From Cephalopachus bancanus (taxonomy: Eukaryota; Chordata; Mammalia; Primates; Tarsiidae), in NCBI GenBank assembly GCA_027257055.1, contig JAPVLO010000055.1, positions 7,649,501 to 7,713,500 on the forward strand: 64,000 nt of DNA, read 5' to 3'. Of the stretch, positions 1-11,484 are shown piece after piece. Every line of letters starts with the position of its first letter. Within the stretch, counting starts at the first letter, position 1. A program made the position numbers and the translations under genes. The notes under the pieces were generated by a model. That model saw nothing but the letters and a program-made list of their open reading frames with translations. It was not told the origin of the DNA and searched no databases.

Positions 1-620
1 GACACAGTATCAATTCTCACCTCAGCACATGTTTCTTCTTTAGTTTATTTTAGACTATTTCTTCTCATTGTTGTTGATTATACACATTCATTATAGCCTT
101 CAAGGCACATATCTGCTGGTCTTTCAGTATATATCGAATCTCCCATGGCAGGCAAAGTGCTAGATGCATTACCCATATGGTCTCATTTTGTTTTCATAAA
201 TCTGAAAAGGAGATATTATTATTCTCACACTGTAGAAGCCAGATGAGAAGATTGAAGCTAGCTGTGTCTAGAAAACTTTCCCCAAATACTTTATTGAGAG
301 AGAAAAGAACTAGACCTTATATTGGCTCCTGTCCAAATTCTATACTCTTTTAAATAAAAGACCTCTATGTCAGAGGCTTTCCCACGACATTGATTTAGAT
401 AGCCTTGGGTCAAAGAAGACTCAGACTCCGTGGAATAAGGCAGTCGTCTTTACCAGTGGGCCCTCCAGTACCATGTGTCCTCTAAACTCTTTATTCTACC
501 ACAGAAATAACAAGGAGACAAAGGTCTGCTCTGCAGAGACACCAGGCTTCAAGTATGCCAAGGAGCAGAAGAGTCCCTGGGGTTTGGACAAAGCTGTGGC
601 TCAGTTAAAATTAATCCATT
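1..620. other. Unassigned non-coding DNA
   Basis: I recognise no repeat family, RNA gene or exon here. Stop codons are frequent in all frames, and the only open frame of any length (from 473) runs into the Alu at 624, so part of it is Alu sequence read through. Confidence 0.5.
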
Positions 621-623
621 GTT

Positions 624-840
624 GGGCCAGGCACAGTGGTTCACGCCTATACTCAGCACTTTGGGAGGCTGAGATGAGAAGATTGCCTGAGCCCACGGGT
701 TCGAGAACAGCCTGGGCAACTTGGTGAGACCTCATCTCTACAATAAATCGAGGCTGCAGTGGCCGAGAGCATGCCACTCTCCTCCAGCCTGGGTGACAGA
801 GTGAGACTCCAACTAAATAAATAAAAATTAAAAAAAATTA
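624..840 (+). mobile_element. Alu SINE, internally deleted
   Basis: The left arm is clear: GGCCAGGCACAGTGG, CAGCACTTTGGGAGGCTGAG, and the B-box region GGTTCGAGAACAGCCTGG. After CTACAATAAATC the sequence jumps directly to GAGGCTGCAGTGGCC of the right arm, so the middle A-rich linker and the first part of the right arm (about 80 bases) are missing. It ends in CTCCAGCCTGGGTGACAGAGTGAG and a degraded A-rich tail. The B box is divergent and no clean target-site duplication is visible, so it belongs to the older Alus of this window. Confidence 0.9.
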
Positions 841-1157
<317 letters not shown>

Positions 1158-1359
1158 TCTATTGCCATGTGAAGGGTGGAGACCAGATTGCAGTGGTCAG
1201 GAGTGAATGTGAGAGAGGATACATCTCCAAGGCAAGCAGAAGCTACATGGGGGACACAGGCACAGGCTAGAAGTAGGATGGTGCTGTGAATAATTTGAGG
1301 AGATTTGAAGACTGAAGGAAAAAAAGCCGTACTGGGGAGCCATGAAGAGACAGAGACAA

Positions 1360-1770
1360 GACAGTGTATTAGTCAACTAGGGCTGCCATATCAAAATACC
1401 ATAACAAAACATGGGCGGGGAGGGAGCTTAAACAAAAGACATTTATTTTCTCACAGTTCTAGAAGCTGGAAGTACAAGATCCAAGGTGTCAGCAGGGTTA
1501 GTTTCTTCTAAATTCTGTCTCCTTGGATTACTGATGATCATCTTTTCAAGGTGTCCTCACGTGGTTTTCTCAATGTGTGTGTTCGTGCCCAGATTTTCTT
1601 TTTTTTAAACAATAAAGATGCCAGTCCTATTGAATTAGGATCAACCCTAAAGACCTGATTTTAACATAATCAGTGCTTTAAAGGCCCTATCTCCAAATAC
1701 AGTCACATTCTGGTACTGGGAGTTAGGATTTCAACATCAATATATTAATTGGGGGCGGCACACAATTCAG
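1360..1770 (-). mobile_element. MLT1-type LTR (ERVL-MaLR), antisense
   Basis: Read on the minus strand this matches the MLT1 LTR layout. It begins GGCTGAATTGTG with a GGATTT...CCAGTACC segment, continues through GTGACTGTATTTGGAGATAG and an AATCCAAGGAGACAG region, and ends with the TCTAGAACTGTGAG polyadenylation region, TTGTTTAAGC-like bases and GGCAGCCCTAGTTGACTAAT. It is about 410 bp, near full length. No internal retroviral sequence sits beside it, so it is probably a solo LTR. The exact subfamily is not determined. Confidence 0.85.
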
Positions 1771-2325
1771 CCAAAAATGAGAGAGAGAGAGGAGAGATTG
1801 AGAGAGATAGAGACTATAACCCCAAGGAAGTGTTTATGTGAGCTTTGGGACTGGAGTGAATGACTGATGGGATCTCAGATTCATCATATACAGACTTGGG
1901 CTCCATGACCTTTGAGCTCCTTTGCGTCAAGTCCTCATTCTGTGGCATGAGTTAGTCTCTTTGTGGGCTTTCTCTGAGCCTCCCATAGGTCTTCCAGTCA
2001 CCAACTTGGCCCACCCTGAAGAGCCCTTTCAAGAGCCAAGGAACACTTTATGGCAAAAGTGTTGAGGGAAAATCTTGATGTAACAGTCAGAACGCACTCT
2101 GAGGACACTGTGGCTACTGTCACACACCCTGTCTGAGCTCAAGATTCTCTCGTTTTCCTGAATCACTGCTCCATTACTGTGCCTCACCTCCACCACCTTT
2201 CCATTCAGGAGTCCCATACAGTCTGCAGAGCCAATGGTTATTAGGATTTATCCTTCATGAGACCTGTTTCCACACTCACTGATATTTTTTACTCAGCCCA
2301 GAGAAGAGAGGGGAAGCAAAGAGTA
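1771..2325. other. Unassigned DNA with a short GA-rich tract
   Basis: Bases 1777-1816 are an imperfect GA repeat directly after the antisense LTR. The remaining 500 bases show no repeat family, ORF or RNA gene that I recognise. Confidence 0.5.
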
Positions 2326-2327
2326 TG

Positions 2328-2520
2328 GCCTCCTTCCTGTGTACCAAACACAGGGCTTTGATAGTTCTTCTCATGTCCTTACAACAACCCTTCAATGTGA
2401 GCATAATTATCCCATTTTAGAAGAGAGGAAACAAAAACGCAATTAGGTGGCCTAAGTCCCTAAGCGTAAAGCAGAGTAAAGGGCAGAGATGAGGTTTAGA
2501 GGCACCTGTGTCTGACAACA
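2328..2520 (+). repeat. MIR SINE
   Basis: Degenerate MIR core in sense orientation: CCTGTGTACCAAACACAGGG corresponds to the TGTGCCAGGCACTG segment. It is followed by CCTTACAACAACCC, ATTATCCCATTTTA, AGAGGAAAC and a GGCAGAGATGAGGTTTAGA segment. This is an ancient mammalian element with no activity. Confidence 0.75.
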
Positions 2521-3194
2521 AAGCACAGGCAATCTCCTCTTTGCTTGACTGAGGCAAAGTAGGGCTGCATGGTAGGTTCCTGCAGAGGTTCCTGTCCAGG
2601 GCACTAATTTTATAGCTTGATGAAGCTTCCACTCTCTAGTTATTACAGACCTTTAAGTTGTTTCCCCTCAATGAGATAATGAGTTTAAGCAGGTACCCAC
2701 ATGATTGTATATTTTTCTTGGATTCTGTTCTTGCCCTCATTGATAGCCAAAGTATGGTACTTAATAAATAATTATTAATTATGCGGACACTCAGGATTTG
2801 AAAAGGCTTTCTTTTGAATGCAAAGAGGACTTTAACTATCCTTAAGGCATTAGATTTAAAAAGTCAAGTGTCTGTGTAAGATAACATAAAAAGAAATGCT
2901 GTTATCTCTGCTTCCATGTGCACAAGGCTCAAACACTAAGGGGTCAGTTGACCTACTAGCTTGACCCAGCAGCCAGTATGCTGCTTTCTTCTCTGCCTCA
3001 TCCATAAGTGCTGTGCACATAAGTTTGTGGGACCAATCACAACTTAGAGTACTTGCAGAATTTATTTACAAAGGTTCCATTCTTGACTTTTTGAAGAATT
3101 TAGAGTGAGTTCATTTGTCATTGATCCATGCCTTTGCCACATGCATCATTATTATTCAGAACTATTCCTCCCACTTACTTGCTGCATAATTACC
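2521..3194. other. Unassigned non-coding DNA
   Basis: No family, RNA gene or credible exon recognised between the two MIR copies. Confidence 0.45.
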
Positions 3195-3379
3195 TACTAG
3201 GCATATACTTAGTCTTTCCCTGTCTCAGTTTTGTCATCTGTAAAATGAGTTCATTACACCTACCTCACAGGTAATAGTGCCTACTTCACATAGTTGCTGT
3301 GAGGATCAAATAAAAACCACATGAAAAGAATGTAGCTCAGTACCCAGAATGTTGTAAACATGTAATAAATATTTTCTTT
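3195..3379 (-). repeat. MIR SINE, antisense
   Basis: The plus strand reads as the reverse complement of MIR: CTCAGTTTTGTCATCTGTAA, then ACCTACCTCACAGG, GTTGCTGTGAGGATCAAAT, and the AGCTCAGTACCCAGAATGTT and TGTAATAAATATT segments. Good length and clear landmarks. Confidence 0.82.
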
Positions 3380-3392
3380 AAGAATTCATCCT
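3380..3392. repeat. Left target-site duplication of the L1 at 3393
   Basis: Thirteen bases, matching 4045-4057 with one C/T difference. The partner copy lies immediately after the L1 A-rich tail. Confidence 0.88.
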
Positions 3393-4044
3393 TTCAGAAA
3401 TCACCACACTGTCTTCCAAAGAGGTTGTATTAGTTTGCATTCCCACTAGCAGTATAGAAGTGTTCCTTTTTCTCCACATCCTCACCAGCATCTGTTGCAG
3501 TTTGTTTTAAAGAACTAGAAATTGACCTTCCATATGACCCAGCAATTGCCCTGTTGGGAATATAGCTGGAGAAATTTAAATCATTCTACAAAAAAGATAC
3601 CTGCACATGCATGCTTGTTACAACTCTATTCACCATAGCAAGAACATGGAACCAACCATGCTGCCCATCAAAGTTGGACTGGATAAAAAATGTGGTACAT
3701 ATACACAATGGGATATTATGCAGCCATAAAGAAGGACAAACATATGAACTTTGCAGCAACTTGGGTGGTTTTAGAGTGTATCATACTCAGTGATCTGTCA
3801 CAGAAACAAAGAACAGAGTACTATAAGTCACTCATAAGCAGACCTTGAACAATTATCATAATACTATAAGAAAATAATTGACAGTAGTGGAAAACTTCCA
3901 GGGGAGACGGGGTGGGATTGACAGTTGAGGGAAACTGCTAGGGGAGGGAGGGGCACACGTCATCAATAAGGGTACCTGCATAATGAACATTTGTATACCT
4001 AACCCTGAAATGTACCCCACATTTAAAAAAATTAAAATTTAAAA
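3393..4044 (+). mobile_element. L1 3' end with inverted 5' segment (twin-primed)
   Basis: Bases about 3393-3505 are L1 ORF2 3' sequence in antisense (CACTGTCTTCCAAAGAGGTT, TTGCATTCCCACTAGCAG, CCACATCCTCACCAGCATC). From about 3508 to 4044 the L1 runs in sense: ACCTTCCATATGACCCAGCA, GCAAGAACATGGAACCAACC, the ORF2 end, and a 3' UTR ending TACCTAACCCTGAAATGTAC plus an A-rich tail. Flanking duplications are AAGAATTCATCCT (3380-3392) and AAGAACTCATCCT (4045-4057), 12 of 13 identical, preceded by TTT as expected for an L1 endonuclease site. The inverted 5' part is what twin priming produces. Confidence 0.92.
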
Positions 4045-4057
4045 AAGAACTCATCCT

Positions 4058-4639
4058 ATGATTGGCTTACTAATGTTAGATTAGCAACAATTCATTTTTT
4101 AGGGGAAGTTAAGAGTTAGTACTTTAAAAAAATGTCTTTATATTCATTGCCTCCCCCCCATTAGATTGATGCATAGATTTTTATAGCACTTAATACAAAG
4201 AAATAACCCTTTATTTTACATTAAAAGATGAAGATGAGCAGAAAACAACAAAATCCATGTTGAGAAAAACATGTTGTACTGTCAGGTAAATTTCCTTGAT
4301 CACTAAAGATGTGAATTTCAAAAGAGAAGCACATAATACTCAATTATAATACTGGAAGAAAATAAAAGGATTTCTGTGCGTGTTAATTTTCATTTAACAT
4401 ATTAGAAAACAAGTAGAGCTCTACTGGTATTTCATGTACAGACTGACAAAAGGGTATGTAGAAGAAGAAGTGAAGTTATATTTTAAAAATTTAAAATATA
4501 AACTTCTTTTTTTAAACTACTTGAGCTACATAATCAAGAGTATCTGAAGATTGCAGATTTGAGTGATCGTCACCAGTCTCCTAGGTAAAAATCACAGTCA
4601 TGCTTTAGCAAAAGAGCACAGGTAGTGCCACGTACTTAG
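4058..4639. other. Unassigned A+T-rich DNA
   Basis: No recognisable repeat, RNA gene or exon. It contains short homopolymers, such as the run of eight C at 4153-4160, and A-rich patches only. Confidence 0.45.
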
Positions 4640-4960
4640 ACCACACGTGATCTTCATTAAGTCCTGAGATTTGCTTTCTAGAGGGTCATGTTTTACTCCT
4701 CCTGTTTCCTCAATGCATAGCACAACGTCTGGAGCACTGCGTGTGTTCAATCAATACATGTTAGCTATTGCTATCTTAGTGAGGCACTATACTAAGTACT
4801 CTGTGTTATCATTTTTTATTTAACCTCACAATATTTATGCAAAGTTATGCAATTCAAAGACAAAGTTATGCATTTCAAAGACAGAAACCAAGGCCCAAGG
4901 AGTGCATGTGATTTTCCCAAAGTCATGCCTCCTCTTAGCTCTATAATTTATGCTAAAACC
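4640..4960. repeat. Two facing MIR fragments
   Basis: Bases about 4690-4780 look like an antisense MIR end (AGCACAACGTCTGGAGCACT, then TTCAATCAATACATGTTAGC). About 4780-4960 resembles a sense MIR (GAGGCACTATACTAAGTACT, TTTAACCTCACAATATTTA, AGACAGAAACCAAGGCCCAA, TTTTCCCAAAGTCATGC). In the second copy the motif CAAAGTTATGCA(AT)TTCAAAGACA is locally duplicated at 4839-4882. Confidence 0.6.
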
Positions 4961-5169
4961 TCTGTCAACTCAGCATGATGTCATCAGAACCTCAAGACTC
5001 TGTCCTCATCTAAATGGAACCAAAAAAGAGAAAGTCCTACCTCAGATGATCTCAGGAGTTAGGTGAGAGGGGCCCAAGGATACCACCCTCTCAATGGGCT
5101 AATTGGGAAAGTCCAAATCGCCCTGATTTCTATAGAACTAATCTTGGGATTAAATAATAATAATTTATT

Positions 5170-5311
5170 ATTTTCTTTTTTTTAACTTTTTTGTAGAGAC
5201 ATGGTCTCGCTATGTTACCCAGGCTGGTTTCAAACTTCTGGCCTCAAGAATCCTCCCACTCTGACCTCCTAAAGTGCTGGGAATCCAGGTGTGAGCCACC
5301 ATGCCTGGCCC
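5170..5311 (-). mobile_element. Free left Alu monomer (FLAM), antisense
   Basis: Plus-strand order is a T-rich tail, GTAGAGACATGGTCTCGCTA, CCCAGGCTGGTTTCAAACTT, CTAAAGTGCTGGGAATCCAG, GAGCCACCATGCCTGGCCC. Only the left-arm half of Alu is present, followed directly by the tail, as in FLAM elements that predate dimeric Alu. AATTTAT-like bases on both sides may be a worn target-site duplication. Confidence 0.85.
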
Positions 5312-5795
5312 AATTTATTTTTTTAAATGTATAAGTGCATTTGGTTATCTACCACTTGAGCAATCCTATCCCTGGAAGTCTTAACTTAGAACAAAGAGAA
5401 TATAGGCTTCAGAGTTACAAGACTGAGTGGGGAGCTAGCACTTTGCCCTTAACTAACATGGAAACATGAGTATCTCTCTCTTCATCTCTCACCGAGGGAT
5501 TATATTTATTTAATCAGAAATGTAAGAAAATACAAAATGGTGTAAGTTCCTCATATATGATTCCTGATAAATGAATTAGCTACTATACTACTTCACTTTT
5601 TTCTTTCCTTTTTCTTTCTTTCATTTTTGTTTTTTGTTAAGTCAAGAAATGTTCCCACCCAAGCTATGACTTTTAAAGTTTGAATCACAGAAGATACGTG
5701 AGTTGTTTAAAAAAAAAAAAAAAAAGTCAGAAACCATGTCTCAGGTAGCAAGGGCCATGCTTCTTATTCCATGTCCCTTCTTTAAATCCCTTCTA
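5312..5795. other. Unassigned DNA with pyrimidine and A runs
   Basis: Contains a TTTC-rich tract (about 5598-5636) and an A run at 5709-5725. No gene or named repeat is visible. Confidence 0.45.
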
Positions 5796-5985
5796 TTCAG
5801 ATCACAGACCCAAAGAGGACCTTGGAGACCCCTACCCCTTCTCACTTGTCAACTGTGGGACATGAGGCCAGAGGATTTATATTCCTTAGCAATAGTCACA
5901 CAGCAAGTTCATATCTGTGTTGGGTCTTAACCCAGATCACTAAGCCCTTACTTCGGATGTCTCTTCCCTCTGTGCTACCTTGGCT
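5796..5985 (+). repeat. MIR-related ancient SINE fragment
   Basis: The order GACCTTGGAGACC, AACTGTGGGACATGAGGC, AATAGTCACACAGCAAG, GGGTCTTAACCCAGATCAC, CTCTGTGCTACCTT follows the 3' half of MIR-class elements (gaaactgagg, gtcacacagc, gaacccagg, ctccactac). The overlapping open frames here come from this repeat and are not evidence for a gene. Confidence 0.6.
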
Positions 5986-6929
5986 CAACAGCTGGTCTCT
6001 TGATGCTGAATTTAGTCACTTGGGATTTTTTCCCTGGTTATCCCTCCTTAGACTCCAAACTGTCACTGAGTCTAAGCAAAAAGAGACATCCACAGTGATT
6101 TCACACAGGCCTTGAGGATGTCTCCTGTTAGTGGTTCCTTGTGGTGCCTTTTGACCATTGTCTTTGTGCCTTTGCTTTATCTCTCCTGTGTCTATTTAGA
6201 TCATTAGCAACTGCATATTGGAAGACCTGAGACACAAAGTGTGTATGTCCCTATACCATTCTACCTAGGGTGTGCTGTTAGTTCCCTGGGAACCTTTTAA
6301 CACTTGGATGATTTTAGTTAGGCATGCATGTGCAAAATACACGCAGCTCACACAAACATGCAAGCATGCCTTCATACACACAAACTCACGTATGTGAGCA
6401 CACATACAGAAAATACACTCGTGCACACAAACATGCAAACTGTGTCATTCATTTTGCCTTGTAACACTGAGTGATTAATTGGATAAAATAAAAATTATGT
6501 GGGGGTTATGTCTTGTCTATAGACTACCTACGAGATACAATTTCTGAGATTTTCAAATTGTCTGGCATTTTCAGACTTCAAAACCACTTATATATATGAT
6601 AAAACCGGCTCTGATTGTATCATGATGATTGCTGACATTTAGTGTCTGTCAACCTGGAAAAAAAAAAAAAGAAAGAAAGAAAAGAAAAAAGCTTTGCCCC
6701 CCACTAGGATTTCTCCAGCTGGGGAAGCTAAGGCCCTGACTGTCAGGGGAGGCCTCTAGGGCTGTCTGCTGTAATGCTCCAGTAAATCTTTTCTGCGGCC
6801 AAGCATTTTTTGGGCCACAGAGTTCTCATTTCCCCCTTGACCACACTGGTTCCTGTATCCTTTCACACCTGACCCCTTTGACTGACAAACTGGAACAGTA
6901 CCTGGGAACAAAAGGCAGTTATATAAAAT
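5986..6929. other. Unassigned DNA with purine/pyrimidine-alternating tract
   Basis: About 6318-6440 is rich in alternating CA/TG and GCATGC steps (GGCATGCATGTGCAAAATAC, GCAAGCATGCC), a composition prone to non-B DNA. A short A/GAAA run lies at 6659-6690. No coding signal. Confidence 0.5.
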
Positions 6930-7240
6930 CTAAGGCAGCATATTAATATTTCATTAGCAATTCTTTTCTCTCTGAGGCTGACAGCTCCGTCAAGATAGTG
7001 GCAAAGCTGATTTTAATTATTTTTTTCAACCTGCATCGCTACTCTCACTGCCTCTTCCTGCTGTAAATCAGTCAGAATGTTTTCCTTCATTATTACCATA
7101 AGCGCTCAGCAGTCTCTAATTACTCTAAAGAACTTCTTATCTTTTATTTCTAAAGCCGAGATTCTAAAGAGAAGGAGAACGAGGGAGAGAGCCATAATTA
7201 ACCGTGCAGCTGTTGGTAGTCTGCCCAAGTCTAGAACTGT
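6930..7240. promoter_or_regulatory. Possible conserved non-coding element (weak candidate)
   Basis: This stretch has no repeat landmarks and several TAAT-core, homeodomain-type words: ATTAATATTTCATTAGCAAT, GATTTTAATTATT, TCTAATTACTC, CATAATTAACC. A moderately G+C-rich spacer (CTGACAGCTCCGTCAAGATA) separates them. Such clusters are common in developmental enhancers, but they also arise by chance in A+T-rich DNA. Regulatory function is inference only. Confidence 0.2.
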
Positions 7241-8639
7241 GGCGTTCCCCAACCCCCCACCCTCCCTTCCACACCACCCTCCCCAGTCTGCTAGGCTTAG
7301 GCTGTTCAGGGAGACAGGATGCAATAATGATAGGACTGTCTTCAAAGCAGGAAGAGCAGGGTATACACACACTCCCTTTGGGAATGCTCCTCAGAATTCA
7401 TTTTTAATATCAAGATGATTAAAGAGCACGATCAGGAAGGCATGGCACACACGTGCCTGAGTGCATAGGGCTGGCATCCCCGGGGAGGAGTGGTCCAGGC
7501 TGTCAGAGCCTCTGTGTACGCCTCGGCAGGGCACTCCCTATCGCCCAGCTGGCAGCTTGTGGACGTGGATAGGAGAGCCTCTTGCTAGGAGAAATCAGGA
7601 AACACTACAAAACAGCTCTCTGCTGGACAGATTGCAAGACTGGGTTGCTTCCCTGGGAAATGGGTGTCCCCTCCTCATGAGGGTGCCAAGCACAGAAGAG
7701 TGATGAAATACATGTAATCTAACCACCCTAGAGGCATGTAGCCTTGTCTTTAGATATAAAAAGCTTCCTTCAGCAGATTGCATTAACTTCTTGATATTGT
7801 GATCTACAAGGAGAGAGCAAAATGCAAATTGAGGGTTTTCATAATAATTGGTCTTTTCTGTATTTCCCCTGAATTGAATCTGCCTCTGGCTGTCTCTATG
7901 AGTTGTATTGTGTTGACCAGTCTCAAACTGATTATTCCTTGGAAAGAAATAAATACATAGAAATGAAGATAAGGCACACAGCGTATATCTAATGGAAATA
8001 TGACTTACAGCCAGAATCAGAGAATGTGGTGTTTCATGTTCTTTTGGGTGACACACTCCCAGCTGGGCAGTAGGGGTCTGTGTAAATGGAGGAGATGAGG
8101 AAAGCTCTGAAATCAAGCCACAGGTTCATTCCAGACCAGCTGTGCTGTAAAACGGCTCAACACTGGATGCCTTCTTATAGACTAAATAGGCGTCTCATTT
8201 CTGATGTGAAGAAACCACCTGTGCTAATGAGCCAGCGAGTATTCAACCCCTTGAGTAGCCCCTGTGGGCGTTCCTTCTAGACAGGTAGCCCTGGCTCTGA
8301 TGAACGACCTGCTGAGGATTTATGATGCGGAAAGCGTCACTTCAGCAACTAGCCAAAGCCCCTCCAATTCATACAAATTTTGATTACCACGAGTTCAAAA
8401 TATAGTTTGAAAAGGTGAGAGGCCACCACCATCTCTCTGATTTTCTGATGAGTGCTTAGAGTGGAAAATCTCACAAACATGGGCCCACGTTGACACAGGG
8501 CAGGCAAGAACACCACTTCACAGAGTACATATCAAGTGACACAAGATGGCATGCATACTCAGGAACCTTGATAGGGTCCTCAGCTGGGAGCTAATCAAGG
8601 CTCAAGCAGCGGAGTCTGTGGGAAACCTAAAACATCATG
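7241..8639. other. Unassigned non-coding DNA with long but unconvincing open frames
   Basis: A 173-codon frame runs on the minus strand from 8116 to 7595. It is the longest frame outside L1 sequence. Its translation has no domain, signal peptide or compositional hallmark I recognise, shorter frames overlap it, and there are no clear exon boundaries. I treat it as chance. Confidence 0.4.
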
Positions 8640-8832
8640 GAGTGGGAGTTCAGAGCGTCTGGTTCTGGCGCTAATCAGCAGGTGTCCTTGGAGAAAGCTT
8701 CTGGTCACTTCCCCTTCTCCTCATCCATCAAATGAGTATGTTTGCTGTCCTGCCCACCTTACAATGTTCCAGGAGAGAAATGATACAAATGCACTAGGAC
8801 CTGAGAAAGAAACAGTGACCATAAATATCATG
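8640..8832 (-). repeat. MIR SINE, antisense
   Basis: Plus strand reads GTCTGGTTCTGGCGCTAA, CTTCTGGTCACTTCCCC, TCCTCATCCATCAAATGAG, and TGCCCACCTTACAATGTTCC. This is the reverse complement of the MIR tail, core and 5' region in the right order. Confidence 0.7.
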
Positions 8833-9202
8833 TGTTTTGTTTTAAATGAAAAGTTACATACTCATACACTTGCATAAATGCAACATTTGGTCTGAACTTG
8901 CACCGAGGCTAAGATGAACTTGCTATTGATAACACGCTCTTACTCTCTGGACCAATTGTTTTGTTATTTAAAGGACATGTAGTGACCATTATTAATTCCT
9001 TAGTCCATTGAATTCTTATTGAATGAGGACCTTGTGCCTTACTGGTGATAATTCCTCCAAAAACCAGTTTTTATTTGATGAAATACAAATTTCTCACTCT
9101 TTACTGAATTTAGCATTGTGCCTGTGGAATTCCCATAAGTACACAAGTTCATGGTAGTTGTAAAATAAATAAATGAAAGAATGTCTGATCTGTTGGAAAA
9201 GT
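8833..9202. other. Unassigned non-coding DNA
   Basis: A+T-rich, with no repeat family or gene recognised. Confidence 0.45.
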
Positions 9203-9262
9203 TCTCTCCCTCTCCCTCTCCCTCTCCCGCTCCCTCTCCCTTCCCTCTCCCTTCCCCCCCCT
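9203..9262. repeat. CCCTCT hexamer microsatellite
   Basis: About 60 bases of near-pure pyrimidine built from TCCCTC units with one CCCGCT variant and two CCCTTC variants, ending in a run of C at 9255-9260. The complementary strand is a polypurine tract, and the Gly-Glu-rich minus-strand frame here is only the repeat in translation. Confidence 0.95.
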
Positions 9263-9344
9263 GTGATTTACAGCAGGAGGCACTGAACAAAGCATTAACA
9301 GGGCTGATGAGTCAGCATGTTCAAGTGCAAAGGCATCGCTCTGG

Positions 9345-9440
9345 TTTCACCATCTGTAAAATGAGATTGATAATCCCTCACCACCATTATCCCTAAAAGG
9401 ATGTGTGAGGGTGAAGGAGATGGTATCTGCTGAGAGCTTT
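9345..9440 (-). repeat. MIR fragment, antisense
   Basis: GGTTTCACCATCTGTAAAAT followed by GAGATTGATAATCCCTCACC and GTGTGAGGGTGAAGGAGAT matches the reverse complement of the MIR 3' core. Confidence 0.6.
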
Positions 9441-9585
9441 GTCCTATCCCAAGAGGATAAGAAACAACATCTACTGGGTCCAGCAGCTACAAATTAGTAT
9501 TAAATATACAATAGTAATAGGAGTAGCTTTGCCCTCACAGCACTGCATGGTTTCCAGAACAACTGTATATATATTTCATATCTAC

Positions 9586-9742
9586 ATCTTAACATAAAAC
9601 ATCCTCATTTTACAGAGAAGAAAATTAAGCTAGAGAGGAATTAAGTCATTTCTAAGGTGATGAAGCTAGTAAATGACAGTTATGAAAGGTCTCGGAATCC
9701 ACTTCCCACACTGAGCTCTTTCCTCTACCTCAAACCATCTCT
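9586..9742 (+). repeat. MIR SINE, 3' half
   Basis: CCTCATTTTACAGAGAAGAA, AATTAAGCTAGAGAGGAATT, AAGGTGATGAAGCTAGTAAA and TCTTTCCTCTACCTCAAACC follow the standard MIR order in sense. Confidence 0.75.
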
Positions 9743-11484
9743 TTTTTATTACATAATTTAATACTAAACTGTGTATAAAAAAGACCCTCAGGATAAAAAT
9801 CGACAGCATATTTTAAAAGATTATCTTAATTTTTTAATAAAAATGACTAAATTCTACCTTTAGAAGCAGTATTAGTGCATTCTAATCAAAGTAAGACAAG
9901 CAGGCAGATTGAGTGTAAGATAGATATAAAAAAGCATAACTATCTAAAAATATATTTCCGAAATTTGTCTTTTTACTTTTTTCACCATTTTATTTGCTAA
10001 AGATCTCTGTCTTCAAAAGGCTCCTATCAAAATGTAGATTTATTATGTGAGGAAACTATACATGTCTTGATTTTCCTATAATATAACACATTCCCTGACC
10101 ATTTACTGAGTTCTGCAAAAAAATTGGCCACAAGAAAATTGATTGTTAAAAAGGAAGTAGGAAAAGAAGAAAACATTCCAAAGGATAGAAGATGCTAGAA
10201 TATGAGTATATGTAAAGGGGAAACCTGGCTGCTGAACCAGAGTGAGAGCTTGGGATCATTTCTGTGTCGACAAGAACTGGCCAAAGCTCCTTTCCATTTC
10301 TGCCTAGATTTGTGCCCGGTTTTAAGATGGCAAAATACACTTTTGATGTCAAGAATCATAGATAAAAAACTTTTCTTACAGGCAAAATTAGATGCTTATG
10401 ACTGTTATCTGATCCCCAAAAGATAAAGGTTAAATTGAAGTTCAGGTCAGTTCAATACAGGAAGTACTGGGCACTTTTTCTTGACTCGGGTAGATGACAA
10501 CAGCCATGGTAGAATCAAGAATACAAAGATACAGGAGCTTTCTTACCTCTTGTCTTTATGCCACGGAGAGTTTGAACGATGTGCCCTGTCACACTGGGCA
10601 CAGTATGATAAGCTTTTACATTCCTCTTGACACCAACAAGCTCCTGGAAAACAGGATCATGTCTTTGTTTATGATGCCCCTGCCTGATGGCCCTGATATC
10701 TTAGACATTAAAAATAAGTGAATCACTGTGGGTTAAATTAATGCTAGAGTATTAAAGTGATGGAATTTAGAGTTGGGAGCAATTAGCTAGGTAAGACAGA
10801 TATTACAGATAATTTTTCTGAGGCCAATTACCTTTGAGCAGGACTTTAAATACTGTGTGAGATCCAGGTAAGCAAAGCTATATGAGGATGGATTGTCCAT
10901 ACTTATATAAAACCTCAATAGTTTCCTGTCAGAAATTGTTATGAATCATTAAACTCTTGTGCTGCCTCCTCTCTTCGAAGAAACAATTTCCAAGATGTAA
11001 ATATACGTAATCTAGAAGAAAGCACTACTTATAAACTTCAGTTAGCCACGCTTCAAAGAATATTTGCCTGGAACTCAGGACTGCAAATTCCCTTCAATCT
11101 TTCTGCTTTCACATCTTCAGTGGTGGACTCCCAGGCAAATGAGGGGCTAAGTGTTGGCAGTAAATTTGTTAGTTCTTGTGCAGCTGGGCTTTAGTATCCA
11201 ACAAGAAGAAAGATGTCAACAATTTGTGCAGCATAGCACCTGGAATAGGGATCCAGCTGCCCATACTTAAAGTCTCAACAGGAATTAAATGCATGAAACA
11301 AATATAATAACACAAATTTCAACTGGTATAAAGCCTTTTCAACACTGAAGCTCACACTGCTTGAATATCACCCAGCTTTGAAAGTTGGAGAAATAGAAGC
11401 ATAGAGAACGATTTGAGAAATAAAATCCAAAACAAGCCAAGTGTTCATAGAGCTGTGAAACTTTGTAGCTAAAAATGATTCTGT
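9743..11484. other. Unassigned non-coding DNA
   Basis: 1.7 kb of A+T-rich sequence. Open frames at 10202-10426 and 10494-10721 are short and without domains. I could not assign any part to a repeat family. Confidence 0.45.

Noticed and set aside
1360..1770. A complete MaLR provirus with two LTRs
   Set aside because: The five MLT1-type LTRs lie tens of kilobases apart, differ in orientation and have no internal sequence between them, so they are solo LTRs.
7595..8116. 173-codon minus-strand frame, the longest outside L1
   Set aside because: No domain, signal or repeat-independent support; shorter frames overlap on the other strand; length is plausible by chance among many frames in 64 kb.
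9039..9290. Gly-Glu-rich protein on the minus strand
   Set aside because: Translation of the CCCTCT hexamer repeat.
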